A stretch of 6,062 nt of DNA from Parcubacteria group bacterium GW2011_GWA1_47_8. Lineage in GTDB: Bacteria; Patescibacteriota; Minisyncoccia; Phycocordibacterales; UBA1550. The translations under genes and the position numbers were made by a program. Under the pieces are notes generated by a model that worked only from the letters and a program-made list of their open reading frames with translations, did no database searches and had not been told where the DNA came from. The stretch lies in contig LCOP01000007.1 of NCBI GenBank assembly GCA_000996605.1, forward strand, positions 8,105-14,166. The letters are read 5' to 3'. Of the stretch, positions 5,941 through 6,062 are shown piece after piece (within the stretch, counting starts at the first letter, position 1; the number at the start of each line of letters is the position of its first letter).

Positions 5941-6062
5941 ATAAACTCTTCTTCCGTGCTTCCGGGCAACTTGCCCCCCTCTTTCTTCACGCCAAAACCG
6001 GTCCCCGCAGGAATCAAACTTCCGATAATTACATTCTCCTTGAGACCGCGCAATGTGTCAAC
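5931..6062 (-). CDS. rpoC: RNA polymerase beta' subunit, C-terminal end (cut by window edge)
   Basis: The last 43 codons of a minus-strand gene ending in TAA at 5933-5931. The reading [20 protein letters not shown] followed by TG matches the highly conserved C-terminal segment of bacterial beta' (usual form [19 protein letters not shown]), which lies next to the omega-binding and C-terminal clamp region. After it comes a short charged tail ([21 protein letters not shown]). The catalytic Mg-binding motif is far upstream, outside the window. The gene runs in the same direction as dnaG and rpoD, so core polymerase, primase and sigma factor genes lie in a row. Too short for the track threshold but clear from the motif. 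Confidence 0.93.
   Translation of the reverse strand, partial: VDTLRGLKENVIIGSLIPAGTGFGVKKEGGKLPGSTEEEFIKS

Overview
The window looks like ordinary bacterial chromosome from an organism with a compact genome. Five genes lie on the minus strand and one on the plus strand. TGA is used as a normal stop (sufB and the sigma factor gene both end in TGA), so the glycine-UGA code of Gracilibacteria and SR1 does not apply. The short intergenic gaps, weak ribosome binding sites and a primary sigma factor with a long lysine/alanine-rich N-terminal tail would suit a Patescibacteria/CPR (Parcubacteria-like) genome. That placement is an inference; there is no rRNA or other taxonomic marker here to test it.

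Right side (about 2827-6062, minus strand, read right to left): the last 43 codons of rpoC (RNA polymerase beta' subunit), an 84-bp gap with a tandem 15-mer and an imperfect inverted repeat, a complete dnaG (primase, 568 aa), and, after only 11 bp, a complete rpoD (sigma-70 type factor, about 433 aa). dnaG-rpoD is the classic core of the macromolecular synthesis operon; rpsU is not seen, and rpoC lies upstream instead.

Middle (2596-2826): a convergent intergenic region. It holds a strong hairpin terminator for the plus-strand gene, possibly also acting for the rpoD transcript, and a long rod-like stem structure that begins at the base after the rpoD stop codon. Both imperfect positions of that structure would be G-U pairs if the RNA is read from the minus strand, which suggests a folded 3'UTR or small RNA. 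This is the least explained element in the window.

Left side (1-2595): a plus-strand gene for an unrecognised 176-aa protein with two membrane segments and a Cys/His-rich tail, driven by a near-consensus promoter and a strong Shine-Dalgarno. It is divergent from sufB (Fe-S scaffold subunit), which is followed by the N-terminal part of sufS (cysteine desulfurase). sufC and sufD do not lie between sufB and sufS. The two divergent promoters appear to overlap almost completely. I see no clear new multi-gene system; the points worth following are the RNA structure after rpoD, the overlapping promoters with a tiny upstream reading frame before sufB, the sigma factor tail and the orphan membrane protein.
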